DNA of 63,388 bases. Source: Prevotella sp. (GTDB taxonomy: Bacteria; Bacteroidota; Bacteroidia; Bacteroidales; Bacteroidaceae). Within the stretch, counting starts at the first letter, position 1, and each line of letters opens with the position of its first letter. A program made the position numbers and the translations under genes. The DNA is taken from the NCBI GenBank assembly GCA_017483805.1, contig JAFUUL010000127.1, positions 1 through 63,388 on the forward strand. The letters are read 5' to 3'. The notes under the pieces are model-generated. The model made no database searches, was not told where the DNA came from, and saw nothing but the letters and a program-made list of their open reading frames with translations. Shown here piece after piece: positions 1 through 8,126 of this stretch.

Positions 1-135
1 AAATGCCGTCTATATGCATAGCCGCATCTGTCACCCGACAGGTGCTATTCTTTCTTATGTCATTATATTCAAAAACATAGATAAGTTAAACAAAAACAGG
101 TCTCTACAGCAATGTGAGACGATTAAAATTTACGT

Positions 136-2148
136 ATGAAACGAATTTTCTTTTTCCTTGCTCTGCTGATGAGCGCAATGACTATGAGTGCAGCCAAGAA
201 CACGAAGACGACGGTCAGTCGTATCGACCCCACCGACTGGTTTGTGGGCATGAAGAATCCCAGTGTGCAGTTGATGGTCTATGGTCAGGGCATCCGCGAC
301 GTGAAGAGCGTCACGACCGACTATCCCGGCGTGACCATCGACAGTCTGGTGCGCCTCGACTCGCCCAACTACCTGCTGGTCTATCTGAACCTGAAGGATG
401 CCAAGGCGGGCACGATGACGCTCCGGTTCGACAAGCAGAAGGTCAGTTATACGCTGAAGGAGCGTGAGATGAGCGGCGACAAGCGCATGGGCTTCACCAA
501 TGCCGATGTGCTCTATATGCTCATGCCCGACCGCTTTGCACAGGGGGCCGGCCACAATCCTCAGATCAAAGGTATGCGTACCTATGTGGAAGACCGCACG
601 AAGCCGAGCCTGCGCCATGGTGGCGACCTGAACGGCATCCGCGAGCATCTGGACTACTTCTGCGATCTGGGTGTGACGGCCCTCTGGCTGACGCCCGTGC
701 TGGAGAACGACTCGCCCGACTCGGAGAACGGCTACTCCACCTATCACGGCTATGCCACGACCGACTACTATCGCGTGGATCCGCGCTTCGGCACCAACGA
801 GGACTACCGCCGTCTCTGCGATGAGGCTCATCAGAAGGGGCTGAAGGTGGTGATGGACATGATCTTCAACCACAGCGGCTTCGAGCATCCCTGGACGCAG
901 GACATGCCGACGAAGGACTGGCTCAACCAGCCGGAATGGCTGACGGAGAAGCAGAGCGGGCGCGACCCCATGACGGGCTTCACGGCCAAGAGCGACGGCA
1001 CGGCTCCTGAGAAGAGCAAATATCTGCAGACCTCCTATAAACTGACGCCGGTGGTCGACCCCTACGCCTCTCAGGTAGACCTGCGCGAGACGGTAGAGGG
1101 TTGGTTTGTGCCCTCCATGCCCGACCTGAATCAGCACAACCCTCACCTGATGCGCTATCTCATCCAGAACAGCATCTGGTGGATAGAGACCGTGGGCATC
1201 GACGGCATCCGCATGGACACCTATCCCTATGCCTATGCCGACGCCATGGCCCAGTGGATGAAGGAACTGGACGACGAGTATCCCAACTTCAACACCGTGG
1301 GTGAGACCTGGGTGACCGAGCCCGCCTATACCGCTGCCTGGCAGAAGGACTTCGCCCTCAATTCTGAATTACAAAGTCTAAATTCTAATGCTTATAATTT
1401 AAAATTTAGAATTCCTAATTCTTACTTAAAGACCGTGATGGACTTCTCGTTCTTCGACAAACTCAATCAGGCCAAGAACGAGGAGACCGATGCCTGGTGG
1501 ACAGGCCTCAACCGCCTCTACGGCTCATTTGTCTACGACTACCTCTATCCCAACCCCTCGAGTGTGATGGCCTTCATCGAGAACCACGACACCGACCGCT
1601 TCCTGGGCAACGGCCGCGACACGCTGGCCCTGAAGCAGGCCCTGGCCCTGCTGCTCACGGTGAACCGCATCCCGCAACTCTACTACGGCACTGAGGTGCT
1701 GATGAATGGCACCAAGGAGGTGACCGACGGCAACGTGCGCAAGGACTTCCCCGGCGGCTTCCCCGGCGATACCCACAACTGCTTCACCCATGAAGGCCGC
1801 TCGAAGGCGGAGAACGCCATGTTCCAGTGGACCAGTCGTCTGCTGCACTGGCGTCAGGGCCGCTCGGCCGATGGCCGCTCGCAAGGCGAGAACGAGGTGA
1901 TCACCAAGGGCCGCCAGACGCAGTTCATCCCCTACAATGGCATCTACGTCATTGCCCGTCAGTACGAAGGCCGCACGGTGCTCACCATCCTCAACGGCAC
2001 ATCGAAGCCTGCCACCCTGGAGGTGGAGCGCTATCAGGAGGTCATAGGAAAAGCGACCCGTGTGCAGGATATACCCACAGGCCGCTACTTCGATCTCTCC
2101 CACGACTTGACGCTCAAGCCGCGCCAGTCGTTAGTGCTGGCTTTTTGA
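136..2148 (+). CDS. GH13 alpha-amylase family (neopullulanase/cyclomaltodextrinase-like)
   Basis: Hydrolyses alpha-glucans such as pullulan or maltodextrin, probably in the periplasm or at the cell surface. An N-terminal signal peptide (MKRIFFFLALLMSAMTMSAA) is followed by a beta-rich domain like the cyclomaltodextrinase N-terminal module (about residues 25-110), then the catalytic barrel. The four GH13 regions are visible: VMDMIFNH (D241, N245, H246), GIRMD with nucleophile D361, VGETW with acid E390, and FIENHD with D485. The start was chosen at the ATG in front of the signal peptide. No SusC/SusD genes are adjacent, so this is not a complete starch-utilisation locus. Residues about 409-430 come from an AT-rich repeat inserted in frame. 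Its 3' end overlaps the convergent GH43 gene by 18 bp. Confidence 0.9.
   Translation: MKRIFFFLALLMSAMTMSAAKNTKTTVSRIDPTDWFVGMKNPSVQLMVYGQGIRDVKSVTTDYPGVTIDSLVRLDSPNYLLVYLNLKDAKAGTMTLRFDKQKVSYTLKEREMSGDKRMGFTNADVLYMLMPDRFAQGAGHNPQIKGMRTYVEDRTKPSLRHGGDLNGIREHLDYFCDLGVTALWLTPVLENDSPDSENGYSTYHGYATTDYYRVDPRFGTNEDYRRLCDEAHQKGLKVVMDMIFNHSGFEHPWTQDMPTKDWLNQPEWLTEKQSGRDPMTGFTAKSDGTAPEKSKYLQTSYKLTPVVDPYASQVDLRETVEGWFVPSMPDLNQHNPHLMRYLIQNSIWWIETVGIDGIRMDTYPYAYADAMAQWMKELDDEYPNFNTVGETWVTEPAYTAAWQKDFALNSELQSLNSNAYNLKFRIPNSYLKTVMDFSFFDKLNQAKNEETDAWWTGLNRLYGSFVYDYLYPNPSSVMAFIENHDTDRFLGNGRDTLALKQALALLLTVNRIPQLYYGTEVLMNGTKEVTDGNVRKDFPGGFPGDTHNCFTHEGRSKAENAMFQWTSRLLHWRQGRSADGRSQGENEVITKGRQTQFIPYNGIYVIARQYEGRTVLTILNGTSKPATLEVERYQEVIGKATRVQDIPTGRYFDLSHDLTLKPRQSLVLAF
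1360..1430. repeat. AT-rich interspersed repeat (type B) inside the GH13 gene
   Basis: This sharply AT-rich stretch sits in an otherwise GC-rich gene. It contains the motif TAAGAATTAGGAATT (read on the minus strand), also found between genes at about 33045, plus partly complementary CTAAATTCTAA and TTTAGAATT segments. It carries no stop in the gene frame and adds about 20 residues just before the conserved LKTVMDF segment. Confidence 0.7.
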
Positions 2149-3189
2149 CCACTTCACCAGTCGCTTGTACTCCTTCTTCGTCAAACGCATAAAGGAGCCG
2201 TGCTGCGGAGCCGTGACGCCCTCGATGTCCACGGGGTCGTGGAACCCTCGCAGGTTCTCGTCGGCCTTGCAGATGCGGTAGTGCTTCGGACGGTCGCTAT
2301 ACTGGATGTAGGCCACGCGCCACGTCGGGTCGCCTATGAGTTGGAAGGCACTTGAGCCCTCGCACTTCTTCTTGCCCTCGAAACTGACGTAGTCATCCTC
2401 CACCGGCTCGCCCCAGCCCTGCGTCAGGTGGTCGCTGGTGGCAGTGTAGATGCCGGGCTTGCCGCCCTCCTTCTTGATGAGCATATGGTAGCGGCCGTCG
2501 GCCAGCAGGTTGATGTCGGCATCGATGGTGGCATAGCCCCAGTCGAAGAGCAGCCTGGGCTGCGTCAGCCGGGTGAACGACTTGTCGGCATACGAGTAGT
2601 ACATACGGTCGTATTGCTCCTCAGCCCGGTTCCACATGGAGTAGTAGATCATATAGCCGCCCCGTTCGCCGTTCTCCCATGTGTAGTTGGGGTCCCAGAA
2701 TATCTGCGGAGCCCACACGCGGTTGATGGTTGACCAGTCCTTGTAGACGCTCTCGGTCTCAGGATCGGAGAAGATCTGCCTGCCCTGGCGGTAGTCGAAC
2801 GAGACGCTCTGCCAGTGGATGAGGTCCTTGCTCTTCAGCAGGTCGATGCCGTAGTTGTCCCACTCGCTCTGCTTGCCCAGGGCCTTGGTCGTCGCGTTGT
2901 TCATGTCGGTGGTCACCATCACGTAGCCTTTGCCGTCCCACGAGCGGCAGATGTAGGCGTCGCGCTGTCCACCCTCTATGCGGGCGTGCTCCTTAGGGTC
3001 CATGATGGGCTCGCCGCCCAGGATGTCCTCATAGTGATAGCCGTCGCGGCTCACGGCATAGGCCGTCCATTGTCCCTTGTCGCTCATGTGGCAGTACAGG
3101 TAGCCATAGTCGCCCTTCTGCGGGTTCTGTGCCCCCGCGGTCAGCGTGGCCGTCAGCGCCAGGAGCATGATTGTCAGTTTCCTCTTCAT
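2131..3189 (-). CDS. Secreted GH43-like glycoside hydrolase
   Basis: A predicted five-bladed beta-propeller hydrolase that probably acts on arabinose- or xylose-containing glycans. The start is the ATG before the signal peptide MKRKLTIMLLALTATLTAGA; a longer frame upstream has no plausible signal. GH43-like catalytic positions can be seen: RDAYI (base Asp), TIDADI (pKa-setting Asp) and KCEGSSAF (acid Glu). The protein is about 352 residues with no extra binding module. It matches the N-terminal half of the divergent neighbour (GYLYCHMSD against AYLFTYFNS, RDAYI against RDPHI, DADI against DGDI), so the two arose by duplication. Its promoter lies in a 10-bp inverted repeat. The exact substrate cannot be read from the sequence. 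Confidence 0.8.
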   Translation of the reverse strand: MKRKLTIMLLALTATLTAGAQNPQKGDYGYLYCHMSDKGQWTAYAVSRDGYHYEDILGGEPIMDPKEHARIEGGQRDAYICRSWDGKGYVMVTTDMNNATTKALGKQSEWDNYGIDLLKSKDLIHWQSVSFDYRQGRQIFSDPETESVYKDWSTINRVWAPQIFWDPNYTWENGERGGYMIYYSMWNRAEEQYDRMYYSYADKSFTRLTQPRLLFDWGYATIDADINLLADGRYHMLIKKEGGKPGIYTATSDHLTQGWGEPVEDDYVSFEGKKKCEGSSAFQLIGDPTWRVAYIQYSDRPKHYRICKADENLRGFHDPVDIEGVTAPQHGSFMRLTKKEYKRLVKWSKSQH

Positions 3190-3212
3190 AAGTGTTAAAA
3201 CGGATATAGTTA

Positions 3213-3260
3213 GTACTTTTGCTGTGTGCAAAAGTACGTATTTTCCTTCTCTCTGCCAAA
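3213..3260 (-). promoter_or_regulatory. Promoter of the single-domain GH43 gene inside a perfect inverted repeat
   Basis: On the minus strand a -7 box TACTTTTG (3229-3236) and a -33 TTTG (3257-3260) are separated by 20 nt, the usual Bacteroidetes arrangement. The -7 box lies in a perfect inverted repeat, GTACTTTTGC (3213-3222) and GCAAAAGTAC (3228-3237) around TGTGT. The other arm shows a second TACTTTTG facing the opposite way. This could be an operator or a bidirectional promoter. Confidence 0.65.
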
Positions 3261-3321
3261 TTATTCGCAGGAAAAATCCTTTTTCCTTCCGATAAGTGAT
3301 GGCGGTCTCGGGAATTATTTG

Positions 3322-3329
3322 TATCTTTG
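3322..3329 (+). promoter_or_regulatory. -7 box of the double GH43 gene
   Basis: TATCTTTG lies 21 nt before the first candidate ATG. No clear -33 TTTG was seen at the usual distance. Confidence 0.5.
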
Positions 3330-3350
3330 TCGGCAGAACCAATAACAATA

Positions 3351-5309
3351 ATGACGATGAACATGAAGAAAACTCTGCTGGCGGCCCTGTTGATGGCCGT
3401 CTGTGTGTGTCCCGCTTCGGCTGGCAAACAGAAGGAAACGGTGCAGGAGCCCCAGGACCCCAACGAGATGGTGGCCTATCTCTTCACCTATTTTAATAGT
3501 AACGACCCCAAAGACGAGCAGATATGCTACGCCCTGAGCGACGACGGCTACAACTACACGCCGCTGAACGACGGCCTGCCCGTCATAGAGAGCGACACTA
3601 TCGCCCTAACCCAGTGCGTGCGCGACCCTCACATCCTGCGCTGCCAGGATGGCAAGACTTTCTATATGGTAGCCACCGACATGAAGTCGAGCCTCGGCTG
3701 GTCGAGCAACCGCGGCATGGTGCTGCTCAAGTCGACCGACCTCATCCACTGGACGCACTCCGCCATCAACTTCCCCACGCGCTACACGAAGGCGTGGAAG
3801 AACGTGATCCGCGTGTGGGCCCCAGAGACCATCTACGACCACAAGGCCGGCAAATACATGGTCTTCTACTCCTTGCGTACCAGCGACCGCCGGTCGTATG
3901 ACAAGATATACTACCAGTACGCCAACGAGGACTTTACGGATCTGGAGGGCGAGCCCCAGTGGCTCTTCGATGCCGGCAATGCCACCATCGACGGCGACAT
4001 CGTCTACAACGAGGCCGACCAACTGTATCACCTTTTCTACAAGCAGGAGTCGGGCCGTGGCATCTATCAGGCCGTGGCCAAGAACCTGACCGACCGCTGG
4101 CAGATGCTCGACGGCAACGTGGAGCAGACGAAGGAGTCGGTGGAGGGCGTTGGTGTGTGCAAGGCCATCGACGGCAAGTCGTGGATCATCATGTACGACT
4201 GCTATGGCAACGGCCACTATCAGTTCTGCCGGTCGGAGGACCTGAAGACCTTCCAGTTTGTGCAGAACACCCAGACGAAAGGTAAGTTCACGCCCCGCCA
4301 CGGCACCATCATCCCCATCACCCGTGCCGAGAAGGAGCGCTTGTTGCAGACCTTCGGCAATCACCGCCAGCCCATCCTGCCCGGCTTCCATGCCGACCCT
4401 GAAGTGCTCTACAGCACCAAGACCAAGAAGTACTACATCTACAGCACCACTGACGGCACTCCCGGCTGGGGCGGCCACGACTTCAGTGTCTTCTCGTCGA
4501 CCAACCTCATCGACTGGACCGATGAAGGAAAAATGCTCGACGTGAAGGGCGACCAGGTTCCTTGGGCCACGGGCAATGCCTGGGCACCGTGTATCATCGA
4601 GAAGAAAGGCAAGTACTACTTCTACTTCTCGGCCCATAACCCGCAGTCGAACCGCAAGGAAATTGGCGTGGCCGTCAGCGACAGTCCCACTGGGCCCTTC
4701 GTGGAGAGCGGCGCCCCCATCATCACTGATGCCGACAGGCCCAAGGAGGCCCGTGGCGGACAGGCCATCGATGTGGATGTCTTCAAAGATCCCAAGTCGG
4801 GTAAGTACTACCTCTACTGGGGCAACGGCTTTATGGCCGGAGCCGAACTCAACGACGATATGCTCAGCGTGAAGCGGGAGACCATCACCCACCTGACGCC
4901 GCAGGGCGGCTCGCTCCACACGTGGGCCTTCCGCGAGGGAGCCTATGTGTTCTATCGCAAGGGCACCTACTACTTCATGTGGAGTGTCGACGATACCGGC
5001 TCGCCCAACTACCATGTGTGCTACGGCACCAGCAAGTCGCCTCTCGGTCCCATTGCCATCGACGAGCAGAACTACCTAGTCATCCGTCAGAAGCCGGAGG
5101 ATCAGATCTACGGCACCGCCCACAACTCGGTGCTCCAGATTCCCGGCCGGGATGAATGGTACATCGTCTACCACCGCATCAACCGTCACTTCATCGACCA
5201 CGAGCCGGGCATCCACCGCGAGGTGTGCATCGACCGCCTGACCTTCGACCCTCAGGGCCGCATCATCCCCGTGGTGCCCACCCTCAACGGTCCTGCTCCA
5301 CTGAAATAA
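3351..5309 (+). CDS. Secreted protein with two GH43 domains
   Basis: Two five-bladed propeller hydrolase domains in one polypeptide. The signal peptide is MKKTLLAALLMAVCVCPASA. The ATGs at 3351, 3357 and 3363 are all possible starts; the first was taken. Domain 1 (about residues 45-335) resembles the divergent single-domain neighbour, with RDPHI, TIDGDI and ESVEGVG. Domain 2 (about 340-650) is a more typical GH43 with FHADPEV (base D349), AIDVDVF and WAFREGAY (likely acid E529), and the substrate-facing GTAHNS. A two-site enzyme could remove two different side chains or linkages from a plant arabinoxylan- or arabinan-like polymer; that role is inferred. Both GH43 genes are read outward from a shared intergenic region. 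Confidence 0.83.
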   Translation: MTMNMKKTLLAALLMAVCVCPASAGKQKETVQEPQDPNEMVAYLFTYFNSNDPKDEQICYALSDDGYNYTPLNDGLPVIESDTIALTQCVRDPHILRCQDGKTFYMVATDMKSSLGWSSNRGMVLLKSTDLIHWTHSAINFPTRYTKAWKNVIRVWAPETIYDHKAGKYMVFYSLRTSDRRSYDKIYYQYANEDFTDLEGEPQWLFDAGNATIDGDIVYNEADQLYHLFYKQESGRGIYQAVAKNLTDRWQMLDGNVEQTKESVEGVGVCKAIDGKSWIIMYDCYGNGHYQFCRSEDLKTFQFVQNTQTKGKFTPRHGTIIPITRAEKERLLQTFGNHRQPILPGFHADPEVLYSTKTKKYYIYSTTDGTPGWGGHDFSVFSSTNLIDWTDEGKMLDVKGDQVPWATGNAWAPCIIEKKGKYYFYFSAHNPQSNRKEIGVAVSDSPTGPFVESGAPIITDADRPKEARGGQAIDVDVFKDPKSGKYYLYWGNGFMAGAELNDDMLSVKRETITHLTPQGGSLHTWAFREGAYVFYRKGTYYFMWSVDDTGSPNYHVCYGTSKSPLGPIAIDEQNYLVIRQKPEDQIYGTAHNSVLQIPGRDEWYIVYHRINRHFIDHEPGIHREVCIDRLTFDPQGRIIPVVPTLNGPAPLK

Positions 5310-5352
5310 CCCCTACGATCCTGCACCCCTGCTAATCAAAATAATAGGCTTG

Positions 5353-7374
5353 CTATGCAGGCAGGGTGAACACGAAGCGGGCACCGCCGGTGTAGGTGGT
5401 GTCGAGCGTGAGGTCGCCATTCATGCGGCGAGCCATGGTGCGGGCCACAGTGAGGCCGATGCCAGTGCCGTCGGCGAAGGAGTCGAGTTGAACGAACTCC
5501 TGGAAGATGTGCTCTGCCTCTTCGGGCGGGATGCCGATGCCGGTGTCCTCGACGGCAAAGGCGACTTGACGGCCGTCTGACGTCAGGGCGGCGGAGAGGG
5601 TCACACGGCCCTCGTGGGTGAACTTCATGGCGTTGCCCAACAGCAGTTCCAGCACGCGCGAGGCATAGTGGAGGTTGGTGCGGAGCATGGTCTGCCCCAC
5701 GCCGTCGGGGATATGCATCTCGAACGCGACGGGGCCGCCTGCCCGCTCGACCATGGCCATGTCGGCAGCCGTAGCGGCAATCTGCTCGACCGAGGCATCG
5801 TCGGTGCGCTCGATGGTGAGCGTGCTGCTGGCCTCGCTCAGTTCCAGCATCTTGTTGACCAACCGGGTGATGCGGTTGGAGTTCTCTGAAATCTCTTTTT
5901 GGGCGTTGACCATCTCCTCTTCGGAGAGGGTGACACCGGGCATGGCCACAATCTGGGTGAAGCCGTTGAGGATGTTGAGCGGGGTGCGGATCTCGTGGGA
6001 GATATTCTTGATGAACTCGGCCTTCATCCGCTGTGACTCCTCGGCTCGGGCGTTGGCGGCTTGCAGTTCTTCGTAGCCTCGCTCCAGTTTCTCGTTGCTC
6101 TCCAGCAGCAACTGGTGTTCGCGCTCCAGACGCTTTCCGGCACGGTAGCGCGAATAGAAGTAGAGCATCAGGGCCAGCACCACAAGCAGGGCCAGCACGG
6201 CGATGCCGAGCAGATAGCGTGAGCGCTCCAGGCTGTTCTGCATCTTCAGTTCGTCTACATGGAAGAGCGTGTTCAGTTCGTCCAGTTGCATACGCATCTC
6301 GCGACTGAAGATAGAGTCCTTTTCGACAAGCAACTTCTCGTAGATGCCGATGGCATCGGCTGCCCTGCCGGAGCGGACGTAGGTCTTGACCTTGAGCATC
6401 GACACCTTGTCATCGAAGGTCTCATTCATATTGGAGAGGCTGTCGACGTAAGCCTGGGCCTGGGCCACATCGTCGCGAGCCAAGGCCAGGTCGGCGCGCA
6501 GACAGCAGATGTAGTAGGCGGCCAGCGCGGTGGGGTAGAGGTCGTTGTAGGTCTCGGCCTTGGCCAGATTCTGGTCGGCTTCGTCGAGCCGTCCCAGCCC
6601 CAACAGAGCGGTGGCCCGCGTGAGGTAGGCCGAGCAGTAGGGGCCGCTGGTCATCTTCTCGCCGTGCTTCTTGACCACGACGGCCAGGTAGTCCAGCCAC
6701 TCATCGCTGACGGCCAGTTCCTGCTGGTAGTCTTTCTTCATGTCGAGTGCCTTGCAGCGGAAGTCGTAGAGACCGCTGGCCACGCCCGAACTGTCGTTGT
6801 GCTGCAAGAGCAGGGAGATGCTCTGGCGGAATGCCTCGTCGGCCTGTTCGTACTGGTGGACGTCATAGTAGATGATGCCCATCTGCTTGTAGGCCATGGC
6901 GCTGCCCGTGCTGTTGCCCCGCTTCAGGGCATCCTCACGCATCAACTGGGCTTCGCGCAGCGAGGTCTGCACCTTGTCCATGTCGTGCAGTGCCGAACAC
7001 TTGCGCTGCCACACCTGGTAGTAGCGTTCCCAGATGCCATGCGACTTGAACCACTCCATCTGCCGCTCAGCCTCGACGGCCAGTTCTGCGAAGCGGGCTG
7101 AGTTGTTGAGCACGGCCACACGGCTCCAGCGGGCGTTGCCCTCTTTCTCAATGTCGCCCTGCTTCTGACGGAACGCAATCAGATCGTCGAGGGTTGTCAG
7201 TGCACTGTCAATCTCACCCTGGGCATAGTAATAGAGGTAAAGGTCAACGTAGGCGTTGGCCAGCCCCTCGCCTTCGAGTTGTGGTAACTGTGCCCGGATG
7301 GAGTCGGACTGGGAGTCGGCAAATAGCGACAGGTGGCCGAGCAATGCTATCAGGAGTATGGCGGTTCTTCTCAT
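5353..7374 (-). CDS. TPR-containing membrane sensor histidine kinase
   Basis: Sensor kinase of the Bacteroidetes type with a periplasmic helical-repeat sensor. In order: signal peptide (MRRTAILLIALLGHLSLFA), TPR-like helices to about residue 375, a transmembrane helix (about 383-404, LLGIAVLALLVVLALML), a coiled-coil linker, the dimerisation box FIKNISHEIRTP with phospho-acceptor H460, and an ATPase domain with N box (GNAMKFTH), G1 box (DTGIGIP) and G2 (GTGIGLT). No receiver domain is fused and no response-regulator gene is adjacent, so the partner is encoded elsewhere. It starts 17 bp after the NigD-like gene, suggesting one transcript. It converges on the double GH43 gene. Confidence 0.88.
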   Translation of the reverse strand: MRRTAILLIALLGHLSLFADSQSDSIRAQLPQLEGEGLANAYVDLYLYYYAQGEIDSALTTLDDLIAFRQKQGDIEKEGNARWSRVAVLNNSARFAELAVEAERQMEWFKSHGIWERYYQVWQRKCSALHDMDKVQTSLREAQLMREDALKRGNSTGSAMAYKQMGIIYYDVHQYEQADEAFRQSISLLLQHNDSSGVASGLYDFRCKALDMKKDYQQELAVSDEWLDYLAVVVKKHGEKMTSGPYCSAYLTRATALLGLGRLDEADQNLAKAETYNDLYPTALAAYYICCLRADLALARDDVAQAQAYVDSLSNMNETFDDKVSMLKVKTYVRSGRAADAIGIYEKLLVEKDSIFSREMRMQLDELNTLFHVDELKMQNSLERSRYLLGIAVLALLVVLALMLYFYSRYRAGKRLEREHQLLLESNEKLERGYEELQAANARAEESQRMKAEFIKNISHEIRTPLNILNGFTQIVAMPGVTLSEEEMVNAQKEISENSNRITRLVNKMLELSEASSTLTIERTDDASVEQIAATAADMAMVERAGGPVAFEMHIPDGVGQTMLRTNLHYASRVLELLLGNAMKFTHEGRVTLSAALTSDGRQVAFAVEDTGIGIPPEEAEHIFQEFVQLDSFADGTGIGLTVARTMARRMNGDLTLDTTYTGGARFVFTLPA

Positions 7375-7391
7375 GTGCGGTTTGGTTAGGG

Positions 7392-8087
7392 TTATCTGAT
7401 GGCGAATCGTTTCTCTATAAGGCCGTCGTAAGTATTGATGGTCAGCGCGACGGAGTCTGCTTCGGCCTCGGTCAGGGGAATGCTCATGTAAGTGCGGGCG
7501 GAGTAGTATTGAGGCACGTCGGCCTGATCGTGGTAGAGGCGCAGGTGGAGGGTGCTGGTGCCGTCGGCATTGACCATCAGCGTGTCGCGGTGGCAGCCTA
7601 TCTTTTGTACGGCCTCTTCGTCATCGGTGGCACCCAGCATCAGCCATACCGACAGGTTCAGGTAGCGGTGCGACCGGGCCAGCCAGACGCTCTCCAGCCG
7701 CACGGGGTCGGTCTTCATGTCACTGATGCTGCGGGGGGTGATCACTCCGACCCTGTCGAGTCCGATGACCTCGGCGCCCTGCTCCACCTTATTATAATAG
7801 AACACGGCCCGATAGACGGTGTCAGCCTTGGGCATCAGTTTCGAGGTGAAGGGATTGCTGACGGTGAAGCGCTCATCGGCATCGGTGACGAAGGTGGTCA
7901 CCCGGCCGTCGGCAGCCGTATAGCCGTCGGCCATCTCGGCCACCATCTGCGAGTAGCGGCCCTCACCCTTGTCGTAGGCATCCTGGGTGCAGGAGGAAGT
8001 GATGAGTGACAGGTGACAGGTGATAAGTGCAACACCTATCACATACCATCTTCTGCGAATATTCAACCAATACTTATCACTCATCAT
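7392..8087 (-). CDS. NigD-like lipoprotein
   Basis: A 231-residue predicted lipoprotein with a Cys after LITSS acting as a lipobox. The mature part is beta-rich (YLNLSVWLM and STLHLRLYHDQAD segments) and resembles NigD-like proteins of Bacteroidales; the biochemical role of that family is not established. The first residues MMSDKYW and the hydrophobic core TCHLSLITSS are encoded by the two inverted arms of a type C repeat, so most of the export signal is repeat sequence. It lies between the acyltransferase gene (17 bp) and the kinase gene (17 bp), apparently in one operon. The start is the first ATG; the second codon is also ATG. Confidence 0.6.
   Translation of the reverse strand: MMSDKYWLNIRRRWYVIGVALITCHLSLITSSCTQDAYDKGEGRYSQMVAEMADGYTAADGRVTTFVTDADERFTVSNPFTSKLMPKADTVYRAVFYYNKVEQGAEVIGLDRVGVITPRSISDMKTDPVRLESVWLARSHRYLNLSVWLMLGATDDEEAVQKIGCHRDTLMVNADGTSTLHLRLYHDQADVPQYYSARTYMSIPLTEAEADSVALTINTYDGLIEKRFAIR
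7998..8029. repeat. Type C repeat, left arm
   Basis: GTGATGAGTGACAGGTGACA followed by GGTGATAAGTG. It is the reverse complement of the CACTTATCAC-type sequence at 8072-8126 and codes for the hydrophobic core of the NigD-like signal peptide. Confidence 0.65.
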
Positions 8088-8126
8088 TTTTCACTTATCA
8101 CTTATCACTTCTCACTTCTCCTCATC
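8072..8126. repeat. Type C repeat, right arm
   Basis: Tandem CACTTATCACTTATCACTTC-type units. They form the end of the acyltransferase gene (its last residues RRSEK and the stop) and the start codons of the NigD-like gene. Confidence 0.7.

Noticed and set aside
1..135. A regulatory element or gene end at the left edge
   Set aside because: No recognisable frame, promoter match or hairpin was found here beyond the GH13 leader.
130..1146. Long open frame on the minus strand opposite the GH13 gene
   Set aside because: The composition is that of a shadow frame in GC-rich DNA. The plus frame has a signal peptide and all four GH13 catalytic motifs.
3606..5015. 469-codon minus-strand frame opposite the double GH43 gene
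   Set aside because: No family motifs; Val/Leu/Gly/Arg-rich low-complexity translation typical of antisense frames. The plus strand is clearly GH43.
7998..8126. CRISPR array at the CACTTATCACT repeats
   Set aside because: Units are short, imperfect, inverted and lie inside genes, with no regular spacers and no cas genes.
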